47,242 bases of DNA from Planctomycetota bacterium (GTDB taxonomy: Bacteria; Planctomycetota; Planctomycetia; Pirellulales; Pirellulaceae). The notes below the pieces were generated by a model. That model ran no database searches. It was not told the origin of the DNA and was given only the letters and a program-made list of their open reading frames with translations. Positions 37,373 through 45,004 of the stretch are shown here, in pieces. A program made the position numbers and the translations under genes. The stretch covers positions 1-47,242 of the forward strand of contig JAJDEH010000043.1 of NCBI GenBank assembly GCA_029259935.1. Reading direction: 5' to 3'. Each line of letters opens with the position of its first letter. Position 1 is the first letter of the stretch.

Positions 37373-38392
37373 ATGAACAAAGAATCTCTGATTATGCGAT
37401 GGTTTTGCCCGCTGTTCCTTGTGGCGGTTGTTCTGCTCTGCGGATGCGCATCTGAAGATGCCACAGACAAGCCGTTGAAGTTGCGGATGGCGCATGTTTA
37501 CGAGGTCACTGCTCCGACGCATGCGTACGGCACGGCGTTTCTTTCGGAGCGGCTGCGTGAGAAAACGGACGACCTGGACGTTACTGTTTATCCGGCGTCG
37601 CAACTGGGCAGCGAATCCGAGCTGCTTGAACAGTTGGTGGCGGGTGAGTTGGATCTGGCAATCACGGGCCCCTCGTTCCTCGCCATGTGGCATCCGCCGA
37701 TCGGCGTGCTGGATGCTGCTTTTGCATCTCGCGATCTTGACCATATGCTCGAAATGGCAGGCAGCGACGAGCTGGCACCGGAATGGGATGAACTTCGCAA
37801 GAGGTACGACGTGCGCGTCCTCGACACATGGGCCTATGGTTCGCGACACCTCACGTCGAACGTGCCCATTCGTCATCCAGACGATCTGGAGAGTTTTCGT
37901 CTGCGATTGCCGGCGGCCCGAATCTTTCAGGCGTCGGGAGAAGCCCTGGGCGCAAGTCCGATGCCGATTGCGTTCAGCGAAGTTTATCTTGCACTGCAGC
38001 AGGGAATTGCCGACGGCCAAGAGAATCCCGTTCCCGTGATCAAATCGATGGGATTCCATGAAGTTCAGAAGTGCCTGAATCTGACAGGGCACATTCAGTC
38101 GTCCGTTCAAGTTTTAGTCAACGAACGCACATGGAAGCGACTGACCGCTGATCAACAGAAAGCGCTGATGGAGTCGATTCAAGAACTGGGTGACGAGGTC
38201 TATGACGGATTGATTAAAGACGAGACAAAGTTGATCGAAGAATGGCGAGAGGACGGAACGATGGAGATCATCGAAGATGTTGACGTCGACGCTTTCCGCG
38301 AACGATGCCGAAAGCACTTTGCCGAAGGCTTCGAGTTCAGCGATGTCTACAACCGCGTCACCGCGGAACCGTCAGAAGAGGATAGTCAATGA
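37373..38392 (+). CDS. dctP: TRAP transporter solute-binding lipoprotein (DctP type)
   Basis: A 339-residue periplasmic binding protein of the DctP family. The N-terminus is a lipoprotein signal with lipobox LCGC, Cys25 being the lipid-anchored residue. The fold is recognisable from LRMAHVYEVTAPTHAYG, VYPASQLGSESELLEQLVAGELDLA, a DDLESFRLRLPAARIF segment holding the carboxylate-binding-type arginine, and GIADGQENPV. It captures an organic acid or similar solute for the DctQM permease. Its stop overlaps the dctQ start by 4 bp. The ligand cannot be read from sequence; lipid anchoring is less common than free secretion in this family. Confidence 0.93.
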   Translation: MNKESLIMRWFCPLFLVAVVLLCGCASEDATDKPLKLRMAHVYEVTAPTHAYGTAFLSERLREKTDDLDVTVYPASQLGSESELLEQLVAGELDLAITGPSFLAMWHPPIGVLDAAFASRDLDHMLEMAGSDELAPEWDELRKRYDVRVLDTWAYGSRHLTSNVPIRHPDDLESFRLRLPAARIFQASGEALGASPMPIAFSEVYLALQQGIADGQENPVPVIKSMGFHEVQKCLNLTGHIQSSVQVLVNERTWKRLTADQQKALMESIQELGDEVYDGLIKDETKLIEEWREDGTMEIIEDVDVDAFRERCRKHFAEGFEFSDVYNRVTAEPSEEDSQ

Positions 38393-39033
38393 ACGCCGAC
38401 AACGACACGGGTCCAGAGAGCCCGAAAGCCGACGGCGCATCCGTTGATTCCAATCCGCCCGCAAGCGACGCGGCGGAATCCACCAGCGAAAAACCACTTC
38501 CGCTGGATGGCGTCGTTCGATGGATGGTTCTCGGCGAAAAGACCATTGCGGCCCTGTTTCTTTTCCTCATCGTGAGCACGATGGCCGCACAGGTCATCGC
38601 ACGCTATGTATTCGGCGCTCCGTTTCAGTGGAGCGAAGAAGTCGCACGGCTCTCGTTGATCTGGATGACATTTATCTCGGCCGCATTCGTGATGGCCGAA
38701 GGTCGTCACATCGCGGTCGACATGATTTCGTCTCGAGTCGGCGACCGCGGAAAGTTGTTTATCGAATGCTTGAGCTACGTGGTAGTCGCAGCCTCATGCC
38801 TGTTGCTGTTGATCGGCGGTGCCAATTTTGTCTGGTACGTCGGCAAGGTGGGATCGCCGGCATTGGGAGTTCCCAAGAGTTGGTGGTACGGAGCGGGTAT
38901 GGTGGGTCTGTTGCTGATGGCAATCCATGCTCTCGTGAATCTTCTTCAGGTGTGGATGACAGGAAAGCCGATTCCGCGTGAAGCCCATGTTGAAGAAGAA
39001 GCCTTTCAGTTGGAAATGGAGCAGAACGAATGA
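38389..39033 (+). CDS. dctQ: TRAP transporter small permease (DctQ type)
   Basis: A 214-residue membrane protein with four helices and the family pattern FQWSEEVARLSLIWMTFISAA in the second helix region (about residues 79-99). It has an unusually long acidic, serine-rich N-terminal tail of about 45 residues before the first helix. DctQ is the small subunit that couples to DctM in sodium-driven uptake. It overlaps dctP and dctM by ATGA at both ends, so the three genes are translated as a unit. Confidence 0.92.
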   Translation: MNADNDTGPESPKADGASVDSNPPASDAAESTSEKPLPLDGVVRWMVLGEKTIAALFLFLIVSTMAAQVIARYVFGAPFQWSEEVARLSLIWMTFISAAFVMAEGRHIAVDMISSRVGDRGKLFIECLSYVVVAASCLLLLIGGANFVWYVGKVGSPALGVPKSWWYGAGMVGLLLMAIHALVNLLQVWMTGKPIPREAHVEEEAFQLEMEQNE

Positions 39034-40307
39034 TTCTGGGTGTACTGGTCATTGCCATGCTGGTGCTTTTGTTTTTGAGAGTGCCGGTCGCCATCAGCAT
39101 GCTGTTGCCGTGTCTTGTCTATGTCGTGTGGTCGCCGGACATCACACTCGGAGTCGCGCTTCAGCAGACCGTCGGGTCGGTCGATTCATTCCCACTGCTG
39201 GCCGTTCCGCTGTTCATCATGACCGGATATCTAAGTAACGCTGGCGGCTTGGCTGACCGGCTGTTTCGGATGTTGCTAACTCTGTTCAAAAAGATTCCCG
39301 GCAACTTGGGATTTGTAAACGTCTTCAGCAGCCTGATGTTTTCTTGGATGAGTGGCGCTGCCATCGCCGATGCCGCCGGACTTGGTTCCGTCCTGGTGCC
39401 GGCCATGAAGAAACGCGGCTACGATGAAAAATTCGCGCTGGGACTGACCGGGGCGTCGTCGCTAATCGGGCCGATTATGCCCCCAAGTATTCCGGCAATT
39501 GTCTATGCGGTCTCCGCCGGCGTTTCTGTTGGCGCTTTGTTCTTCGCGGGTGTGCTGCCAGCACTGGTGCTGACGTCGATCCTCTGCATCTTCGTTTATC
39601 GGGATGCTCGCAAAAACCCGATGCGCGAAGAAGCAAGCGCCCAAGACATTCCTGTCTTCAAGGCGATCACCTCGGCGCTTCCGGTCCTGCTGACGCCCGT
39701 CATCATTCTTGGCGGAATTCTTGGCGGGATCTTCACACCGACGGAAGCGGCGGCGGCGGCCGTGATGTGGGTGCTGATTCTAAGCATCTTGTACCGGTCA
39801 CTGTCGTTCAAAGCATTCCGCGGAGTTCTGATCAAGACAGCCACGACCACCGGATCGATCATGTTGATCGTCGCGGCAGCCGGGCTGTTCGGCTGGGTCA
39901 TCGCTCGTGAACAAGGTCCTCAAGCAGTGACTGAAGCGATGCTGCAGTTCACAGACAATCCAATCGTGTTTCTCCTGCTGATCAACGTCGTTCTGCTGAT
40001 CACTGGAATGATTCTCGAGCCGGTTGCAGGGCTTTTGATAACTGTCCCCGTGCTCCTACCGGCCGCCGTTGAGTTTGGAATCGATCCACTGCATCTTGGA
40101 ATCGTGATGATTCTCAACCTGGTCCTCGGGCTGCTGACGCCCCCTGTCGGACTCGTGCTTTACGTACTCAGCTCCGTCACGGGAAGCTCAGTCCAAACAG
40201 TAACTCGCGGCACCGTTCCATTTCTGATTCCGCTTCTAATCACGTTGCTTCTAATCACGTTCATTCCGGCATTCAGCCTCTGGCTGCCGGGGCTCCTGGC
40301 AAAGTGA
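39030..40307 (+). CDS. dctM: TRAP transporter large permease (DctM type)
   Basis: A 425-residue polytopic membrane protein of normal length for DctM. Recognisable segments include SFPLLAVPLFIMTGYLSNAGGLADRL (split across helices), SGAAIADAAGLGSVLVPAM, GASSLIGPIMPPSIPAIVYA, GGIFTPTEAAAAAVMW and GLLTPPVGLVLYVLSSV. These are the signature loops of the sodium-coupled transport subunit. It carries the substrate across the inner membrane when DctP docks. It is the last gene of dctPQM; a MITE-like element follows 74 bp later. Confidence 0.96.
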   Translation: MILGVLVIAMLVLLFLRVPVAISMLLPCLVYVVWSPDITLGVALQQTVGSVDSFPLLAVPLFIMTGYLSNAGGLADRLFRMLLTLFKKIPGNLGFVNVFSSLMFSWMSGAAIADAAGLGSVLVPAMKKRGYDEKFALGLTGASSLIGPIMPPSIPAIVYAVSAGVSVGALFFAGVLPALVLTSILCIFVYRDARKNPMREEASAQDIPVFKAITSALPVLLTPVIILGGILGGIFTPTEAAAAAVMWVLILSILYRSLSFKAFRGVLIKTATTTGSIMLIVAAAGLFGWVIAREQGPQAVTEAMLQFTDNPIVFLLLINVVLLITGMILEPVAGLLITVPVLLPAAVEFGIDPLHLGIVMILNLVLGLLTPPVGLVLYVLSSVTGSSVQTVTRGTVPFLIPLLITLLLITFIPAFSLWLPGLLAK

Positions 40308-40381
40308 ATTCATCGCCTTCGTAGGATCGGGTAGGAATTAGCTTCAGCAAATGCGACACAATGCGGACTGTTGGGCCATGA

Positions 40382-40536
40382 TGAACAGGAGCAAACGGAG
40401 TCCGCAGAGGGAAGAAGTCTCTGATTGCTCTGTCACGTCATGAGTTATTTCAGCAGCTTGCGAGTATAGCGGAAGCAAGATCGATCCTTTCAATGAAAGA
40501 GAATTAGTCTCCGTTCCCTCAGTTACCTCCTGTTCA
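40382..40536. mobile_element. MITE-like inverted-repeat element
   Basis: TGAACAGGAG at 40382-40391 is perfectly inverted at 40527-40536, enclosing 155 bp without a supported gene. The similarity continues imperfectly inward as CGGAG-type purine-rich arms on both sides. Any open frame across it has a low-complexity look. It sits between dctM and the PhyH gene and could separate their transcription. Confidence 0.5.
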
Positions 40537-40569
40537 ACCCCAAAGCAAACGATTTTTCGCAGGAAGACA

Positions 40570-41328
40570 ATGTTAACCAGCTCGGAAATTGAACAGTACC
40601 ATCGCGACGGGTTTGTCACGCCTGATTTCCGCTTGGACGAGACAACTCTTGACGATATTCGTGAGGCTCACGCTCGCTTGGTCAATCGTCATCCTGAATT
40701 CAGTGACTATTGTTCGGCGTTGTTGGCATACGACACATGGTTCCTCACGGTCGCTCGACGACCTGAGGTTTTAGACATGGTGGAACAAGTCCTTGGTAGC
40801 GATATCGCGTTGTGGAATTCCAGCTTCTTTGCCAAACCTGCAAAAGTCGGCACGCGAACTCCTTGGCATCAAGACGGCGAATACTGGCCAATCGAACCGC
40901 TGGCAACTTGTACGGTCTGGATTGCGATCGATGCGTCGACAACGAAAAACGGCTGCTTGCGCGTCATCCCTGGCTCACACAAATCCAAGCGACTGGCCAG
41001 GCACAACCGTAGTGAAGCGCCCAACATTGCCCTAAATCTGGAGTTGGATGAAACCGAGTTTGACGAATCAGAAGCCGTCGACATTACCTTGCGGCCCGGT
41101 GAAGTTTCACTTCACGACGTGTATCTCTACCATGGATCCGAACCCAACTTCTCTGATCATTCCCGCCGTGGCATGACTTTACGGTATATGCCAACTTCGT
41201 CAGTCTATTGTCACAACAACGAAACTCGGTTTGAACGAGAGGGGCGTTTGGATATGTCGAACAGAACGATCTATCTGATGCGGGGCGCTGACCAATCTGG
41301 CCGAAATGACTTTCGAGTGCGGTATTAG
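40570..41328 (+). CDS. Phytanoyl-CoA dioxygenase (PhyH) family protein
   Basis: A 252-residue Fe(II)/2-oxoglutarate-type dioxygenase. YHRDGFVTPDF starts the fold. The iron ligands are in WHQDGEYWP (HxD, about residues 99-101) and the distal histidine in YLYHGSEPN. NGCLRVIPGSHKS lies between, and the basic RRGMTLRYMP segment supplies the 2-oxoglutarate arginine. The short, soluble form and the WHQDGEYW wording resemble bacterial members acting on small metabolites. It lies 262 bp after the TRAP genes on the same strand, so it might process the imported solute, but the MITE-like element between makes one transcript uncertain. Confidence 0.92.
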   Translation: MLTSSEIEQYHRDGFVTPDFRLDETTLDDIREAHARLVNRHPEFSDYCSALLAYDTWFLTVARRPEVLDMVEQVLGSDIALWNSSFFAKPAKVGTRTPWHQDGEYWPIEPLATCTVWIAIDASTTKNGCLRVIPGSHKSKRLARHNRSEAPNIALNLELDETEFDESEAVDITLRPGEVSLHDVYLYHGSEPNFSDHSRRGMTLRYMPTSSVYCHNNETRFEREGRLDMSNRTIYLMRGADQSGRNDFRVRY

Positions 41329-41340
41329 TTAGGTATTCCG

Positions 41341-41694
41341 CAAATTGCCACCAAAGCCGCCCTAGGGCGACCGGAAATAGTTTCCGCCGACAGTCTTCGC
41401 GATTGAATTCGACGCGCAGCACACTGTCAGATAGGACGCCCTCGTCAATCGTGACGTCTTGTGAACAATGGAGATCATTGCTGAGCAGCGAGACGCGGTA
41501 TTGCCCGGTTGGACGTCGACAAGCGTGGTCTTCCATACAATGCCCTCTTCGTATGCGAAAACAATCTGATCAGAGTCTTGCTCTCGACCGTCAACAAACC
41601 GTCGGAAAGTTAGACCACATGCATCCTTGCCAATCATCTTTGTCGTCGGCACGTCTATTCCGCGGAAAGTAAGCAGAAAATCGATGGATCGCAT
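41341..41694 (-). pseudogene. Frameshifted gene remnant
   Basis: From an ATG at 41694 the minus-strand frame reads smoothly to VWKTTLVDVQPGN near 41502, then loses protein character. One base missing at about 41501-41502 restores a good frame (YRVSLLSNDLHCSQDVTI and onward through LRVEFNRED). The join reads as a PG-K-YRV beta-hairpin. This pattern indicates a single-base deletion in a once-intact gene. The restored frame has no stop before it runs into the antisense of the PhyH gene, so the 3' end is also lost. The family was not recognised. It lies directly after the last repeat of the cassette-like array. Confidence 0.55.
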
Positions 41695-41734
41695 GGCATA
41701 ATCGACACTCGTTAATCCGCGAGCGCACCGGAAC

Positions 41735-41824
41735 CGCTAACGATAAAAATATCCGACGCCGCCGTGAACGAACCGAGCGACGTTGGAATTACGATTTATT
41801 TTATTACGTGAGCCCGCGTTGAGA
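41735..41824 (-). repeat. Cassette-boundary-like site 4 (attC-like, tentative)
   Basis: On the minus strand the 7-mer TCTCAAC (41824-41818) and GTTAGCG (41741-41735) bound an 83-bp core, counted from GTTG to AAC on the plus strand. It begins 38 bp after the stop of the gene at 41862. Its sequence is diverged from sites 1 and 2, sharing the outer CAAC...GTT bases and a GC-rich GCGGCG patch, so this is the weakest of the four. Confidence 0.25.
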
Positions 41825-41861
41825 AAGAAGGAAGCCGACCCCGAAGGGACATTGCGGCAAA

Positions 41862-42356
41862 TCAGTGTTGTGCCCCACTCCGCTCTCGCATCCAATCCAG
41901 CAATCGAATCGCGCATGCTGCCATTTCACTGTTTGGAAACTCTTCCAGACACTGTGAGTAAGTCTCGCGCGACCGCAGTCCATCGCCAATTTGGCCGTAG
42001 CAAAATGCGACCCCCAACAAATCCATTTCACGGTAACTCATCAAAGACAGAGATAACATGACGACGGAACGAAACCGATCAAGCCAAGGATTACGCTCAA
42101 AGAATGCGAGGCTTCGTTGGTACTCCTGAATTGCGCGCTCGAATTGTTTTTGTTTGGCGAATCGAATGGCGGCGCGATGGTGACGAGGAATGAAGCGGAC
42201 ACACACTAGTAGGAGATAGAAAATCAAAAGCCCCAACAGAGGGCCGCCGATTGGAAAAACGAGCATTCCGACGAGTATTGAAAGTCCAAGATAGAAAGCA
42301 AATGGGACTAGCGCAATCCAAGATACTTGTCGAACAATGGGAACACGTGAAGTCAT
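41862..42356 (-). CDS. Small membrane protein with TPR-like cytoplasmic part
   Basis: A 164-residue protein. The ATG at 42356 is chosen because the upstream open extension lies inside a repeat. Two hydrophobic helices (about residues 12-31 and 37-56) are followed by a helical, TPR-like region (AIRFAKQKQFERAIQEYQRSL, then GVAFCYGQIGDGLRSRETYSQCLEEFP). It probably sits in the inner membrane and binds protein partners. The start lies 10 bp after repeat site 1 and the stop 38 bp before site 4, as in a mobile gene cassette. No family name can be given. Confidence 0.72.
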   Translation of the reverse strand: MTSRVPIVRQVSWIALVPFAFYLGLSILVGMLVFPIGGPLLGLLIFYLLLVCVRFIPRHHRAAIRFAKQKQFERAIQEYQRSLAFFERNPWLDRFRSVVMLSLSLMSYREMDLLGVAFCYGQIGDGLRSRETYSQCLEEFPNSEMAACAIRLLDWMRERSGAQH

Positions 42357-42365
42357 AGTGGGGCC

Positions 42366-42472
42366 CAACGGGTCCGCACAGCCGTCGCCGCAGCTTGCGA
42401 CAGAATACATGCCGTGCATGAGATTCAGTTTACCAAATGCCGGGTCGTTGCCCAAAGTTCAAGGCGATTCGG
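42366..42472 (-). repeat. 107-bp dispersed repeat, copy 1 (cassette-boundary-like site 1)
   Basis: It is 107 bp long and aligns without gaps to 43796-43902 with 93 identical positions by hand count (87%). It contains a CAACG...CGTTG pair 84 bp across and a conserved GTCGC/GCGAC hairpin. On the minus strand it ends in GTTGGGC, matching the integron R-box GTTRRRY, but the opposite box (GGGCAAC) fits RYYYAAC poorly. Confidence 0.8.
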
Positions 42473-42517
42473 CATGGATGCCGAACTCTGCGGCTCGTGT
42501 GCTGTTGGCCGTCTTGT

Positions 42518-42907
42518 TCACCTTGTACGTCCTGTTGCATGGCTTGAATTGGGACAAATCAAGACAAGGACAATCGAGAACAGCAATGCACCTGCTAATG
42601 CCCATGTTACTGCGCCGAACGACATCCCGCATCTCGTCCAGAGAGCATCAACGCCCGAGTGGACCGTAATTCCATCGACCCGAGGTGCAAGGCTATGGAG
42701 CAACCAACCGCCGCCGAAGATTCCCGCAACGACTCTCGCGGCGACGCGTGGAGTTCGAACAAGCACTAGAGTCGCAATGGCAGCCATGACGACCAAGGCC
42801 GCCAAAGGTCGTGGGACATCGTCGCGCAGAAACATCCAAGCTGCGAATGACCAAGACAAAAATGCAGCACAACATAACCAGATTGCAACAAGGCTGCGGA
42901 ATCGCAT
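42518..42907 (-). CDS. Small four-helix membrane protein
   Basis: A 129-residue protein starting at the ATG at 42907; a TTG at 42940 overlapping the previous stop is an alternative start. Four hydrophobic segments are visible: SLVAIWLCCAAFLSWSFAAW, PLAALVVMAAIATLVLV, VVAGIFGGGWLLHSL and a C-terminal WALAGALLFSIVLVLI. No family was recognised. It follows the 43320-42937 gene directly and ends 65 bp before repeat site 1. Confidence 0.6.
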   Translation of the reverse strand: MRFRSLVAIWLCCAAFLSWSFAAWMFLRDDVPRPLAALVVMAAIATLVLVRTPRVAARVVAGIFGGGWLLHSLAPRVDGITVHSGVDALWTRCGMSFGAVTWALAGALLFSIVLVLICPNSSHATGRTR

Positions 42908-42936
42908 TTGATGCGGCCAACGGGTTGATGCGCACG

Positions 42937-43320
42937 TCAACTAAACCACCGAATGACTCCAATGCCGACAGCAAATGCAGTCGTTACCAGCAGGAGTTTG
43001 CGAATCGAGAATTGGGGTCTAGACAATATTCTCATTGACTGAAGCAGGATCACTGAACCACACCCGACGAGGGCACCAATGGCGCTATAGAAGAGTACAT
43101 GATCGGGGGTATCCATCAGAGAACGCAGGTAGGCGTCCTTGTACTGGGAAAAATCAGCTCGGGTTAATGGTCGGGGAACAAATAATACCAATATGCAGCC
43201 AAACCCACCCACCAAAAATGCCAATCGACTATTTATGGCAAATGCGACTACCGCAACGATCGCAAGCACGACCAAAATGCGCATACCAAATATCGCGGCT
43301 TCGTGTTGTTGAAAAAACAT
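42937..43320 (-). CDS. Small membrane protein with C-terminal planctomycete FSIRKLL motif
   Basis: A 127-residue protein with about four membrane helices. The C-terminus reads PQFSIRKLLLVTTAFAVGIG. This resembles the WRFSLRTLLIxxTLxAVxLG signature that usually opens small planctomycete membrane proteins, here placed near the end. The start is uncertain: the ATG at 43320 is used, ATG 43284 is possible, and the frame stays open to 43449. It may be translated together with the next gene, whose upstream TTG overlaps its stop. Confidence 0.6.
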   Translation of the reverse strand: MFFQQHEAAIFGMRILVVLAIVAVVAFAINSRLAFLVGGFGCILVLFVPRPLTRADFSQYKDAYLRSLMDTPDHVLFYSAIGALVGCGSVILLQSMRILSRPQFSIRKLLLVTTAFAVGIGVIRWFS

Positions 43321-43391
43321 GACACGCACTGATTTCGCACGCTTAATCGGTTTGTTTGTTCGACGTGGTGCCTGTGACACGCAAAGCGCCA

Positions 43392-43479
43392 AACTAACGG
43401 TTTGATTAATTTGCCACCGCCCCGCGACGGTGACGACTTTGAACAGCAATTGATTCTACCAAATGGTCGCGGGTTGTAT
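43392..43479 (-). repeat. Cassette-boundary-like site 3, degenerate copy
   Basis: An AAC (43396-43398) and GTTG (43473-43476) bound 81 bp. Close to the GTTG end it shares TCTACCAAATG with the TTTACCAAATG of copies 1 and 2, then a partly matching CGCGGGTTG. A CACCG/CGGTG hairpin occupies the middle. It starts 38 bp after the stop of the gene at 43517. Confidence 0.4.
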
Positions 43480-43516
43480 CACGCCGAAGGTGATCGCGCC
43501 GCGACTAGCAAATAAT

Positions 43517-43780
43517 CTATGTTTGCGGCTGGAGTACTCCGCATACGGTTAGCGCGATGATGCCGGCCAAAACAGCGATGCCTGCTGTGCAGTCGAAGAT
43601 GAATACGAGTGTATCCCACGCGCCGCCGTAAAAACGCCATTCGACAAACAATGTGTGGCTGCCCGTAACCGCCATCAAGGCAGCAACAATTGATGCGATG
43701 CCGAACCAAAACACGCGGCGACGAGTAAAGAACGGAGTCGTTTCTGGCTGCGTTTTCGGCGATTCGTAGGGATTCGACAA
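43517..43780 (-). CDS. Small NPYESP-type planctomycete membrane protein
   Basis: An 87-residue protein. The TTG at 43780 is chosen because it gives an N-terminus of the form MSNPYESPKTQP, a tag that opens many small planctomycete membrane proteins. Another TTG at 43798 lies in the repeat end itself. Two membrane helices follow (FWFGIASIVAALMAVTG and DTLVFIFDCTAGIAVLAGIIA). The function is unknown. It lies between sites 2 and 3 as a one-gene unit. Confidence 0.65.
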   Translation of the reverse strand: MSNPYESPKTQPETTPFFTRRRVFWFGIASIVAALMAVTGSHTLFVEWRFYGGAWDTLVFIFDCTAGIAVLAGIIALTVCGVLQPQT

Positions 43781-43795
43781 TTGATCGCGAGCGGA

Positions 43796-43902
43796 CAACG
43801 GGTTCGCACAGCCGTCGCCGCTGGTTGCGACACCAAACCGGCCATGCATGAGAATCAGTTTACCAAATGATGGCGCGTTGCCCAAAGTTCAAGGCGATTC
43901 GG
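43796..43902 (-). repeat. 107-bp dispersed repeat, copy 2 (cassette-boundary-like site 2)
   Basis: It aligns gap-free to 42366-42472 with 14 mismatches. Differences cluster in the centre and next to the CGTTG end, while the two outer blocks and the hairpin arms are unchanged. On the minus strand it runs from GGGCAAC to GTTGTCC. The next gene begins at or just after its end. Confidence 0.8.
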
Positions 43903-44048
43903 TAGTGGGCTAGTTTGATCTGTTTCGTACACATCTAGTCGGAATGGCGGATTCACTTTTCATGACGCCTGGTTCTTGTCCCACGACAGCGAACATACTG
44001 CTAGGATGGGCTGCTTGGACGGTATGACCATCGAAAAGATCAAAAGCA

Positions 44049-44429
44049 GTGTCCAGACACAAAGCAAATAGAGACCCCAAACGAAAACGCTGGTGGCAAT
44101 TTAGCCTGCGCACGTTTGCAATTGTCGTGGCACTGCTTGGATTGCTGACTGTCTTGTTCTTGCGCTGTCGACAGTGGGGGCGAGAGCTAGACGATCACCG
44201 CGATCTTTTAGCAATCCCAGTACCAGGAATAGTCAGATCAGATGGAGCGATCGCGCCGCCGGATGCCCAGTGGGTGGCAGAACAGGAACGCGAACTAAAG
44301 CAATTTGATCGGCGTTATTGGCTGCCGCTCAAGATCTATGACTTAACGAGAGATTGGGAAGGCCTCGAGAGGCCGATCGATTATTACGATGATATTGATC
44401 CAGACGATTTGGAGCCTCTCGATTGGTGA
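44049..44429 (+). CDS. Small single-helix planctomycete membrane protein with QFSLRT tag
   Basis: A 126-residue protein with a GTG start. A basic N-terminus (RDPKRKRWW) leads into QFSLRTFAIVVALLGLLTVLFL, the common planctomycete QFSLRT tag plus one membrane helix. A charged, acidic domain of about 85 residues follows, ending in a D/E-rich tail. It lies on the strand opposite the neighbouring small membrane genes. Its function is unknown. Confidence 0.68.
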   Translation: MSRHKANRDPKRKRWWQFSLRTFAIVVALLGLLTVLFLRCRQWGRELDDHRDLLAIPVPGIVRSDGAIAPPDAQWVAEQERELKQFDRRYWLPLKIYDLTRDWEGLERPIDYYDDIDPDDLEPLDW

Positions 44430-44614
44430 CACCTTATTCTTGGCCGCTGCTGCGTCCAATCGTCAGCACCAGGGAACCATTTGGGCACATCAGAAAATGG
44501 TCGCATGGAAAACAGAACAGAACAAGCGGTTGCAAGGTGAGCGGATGGTGAAGTACATCTTGCTTTGTGGGTTAGGTTAGAGGATTTCGTTTCCTCGAAC
44601 TTGGGAGCTTTGCG

Positions 44615-45004
44615 ATGGCGAGATCGAAACGGTCGGTTGAGAGAGAGGAGTTTTGGAGGTTGGTGCTGGACGATCAGCGGCGGAGCGGCTTGAACGTGCG
44701 GAAGTTCTGTCAGCGGGAAGCTATCTCGGAGCCTTCGTTTTATTCCTGGCGAAGGAGATTTCGAAGCCGTGATGAGCAGGCCACGGATTCGGCAATCAAC
44801 GGCGGCCGTTTGATTCCCGTCGCTGTCGTTGGGGCGACGTGTGAAAACGAGGCGCGACTCGATCCTCCGTCGAACAGGCTGCTTGAGATTGGCACGCCTG
44901 GCGGCTTTACGTTGCGGTTCGATCGCGACACGACGCCCGAGACCCTTTCGCGGTTGCTGGACGTCCTCGCCCGCTGCGGGCCCGAAGGAGCCGCGTCATG
45001 TTGA
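44615..45004 (+). CDS. tnpA: IS66 accessory protein TnpA
   Basis: A 129-residue protein. An N-terminal helix-turn-helix is visible as FWRLVLDDQRRSGLNVRKFC and EPSFYSWRRRF, typical of IS66 TnpA (IS66 orf1). It is needed with TnpB for transposition, although its biochemical role is not settled. Its end overlaps tnpB by 7 bp. It is intact. Confidence 0.93.
   Translation: MARSKRSVEREEFWRLVLDDQRRSGLNVRKFCQREAISEPSFYSWRRRFRSRDEQATDSAINGGRLIPVAVVGATCENEARLDPPSNRLLEIGTPGGFTLRFDRDTTPETLSRLLDVLARCGPEGAASC

Noticed and set aside
40344..40619. Minus-strand 91-codon open frame before the PhyH gene
   Set aside because: It crosses the MITE-like inverted repeats and its low-complexity wording comes from the repeat arms.
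41084..41536. 150-codon minus-strand open frame across the PhyH 3' end
   Set aside because: Only its first part (to about 41340) is protein-like, as the second half of the frameshifted remnant; the rest is antisense to the dioxygenase.
42366..43902. Firm assignment of the repeats as integron attC sites
   Set aside because: Only one end box fits the consensus well, L-box pairing is weak and no integrase gene is visible, so the sites are reported only as attC-like.
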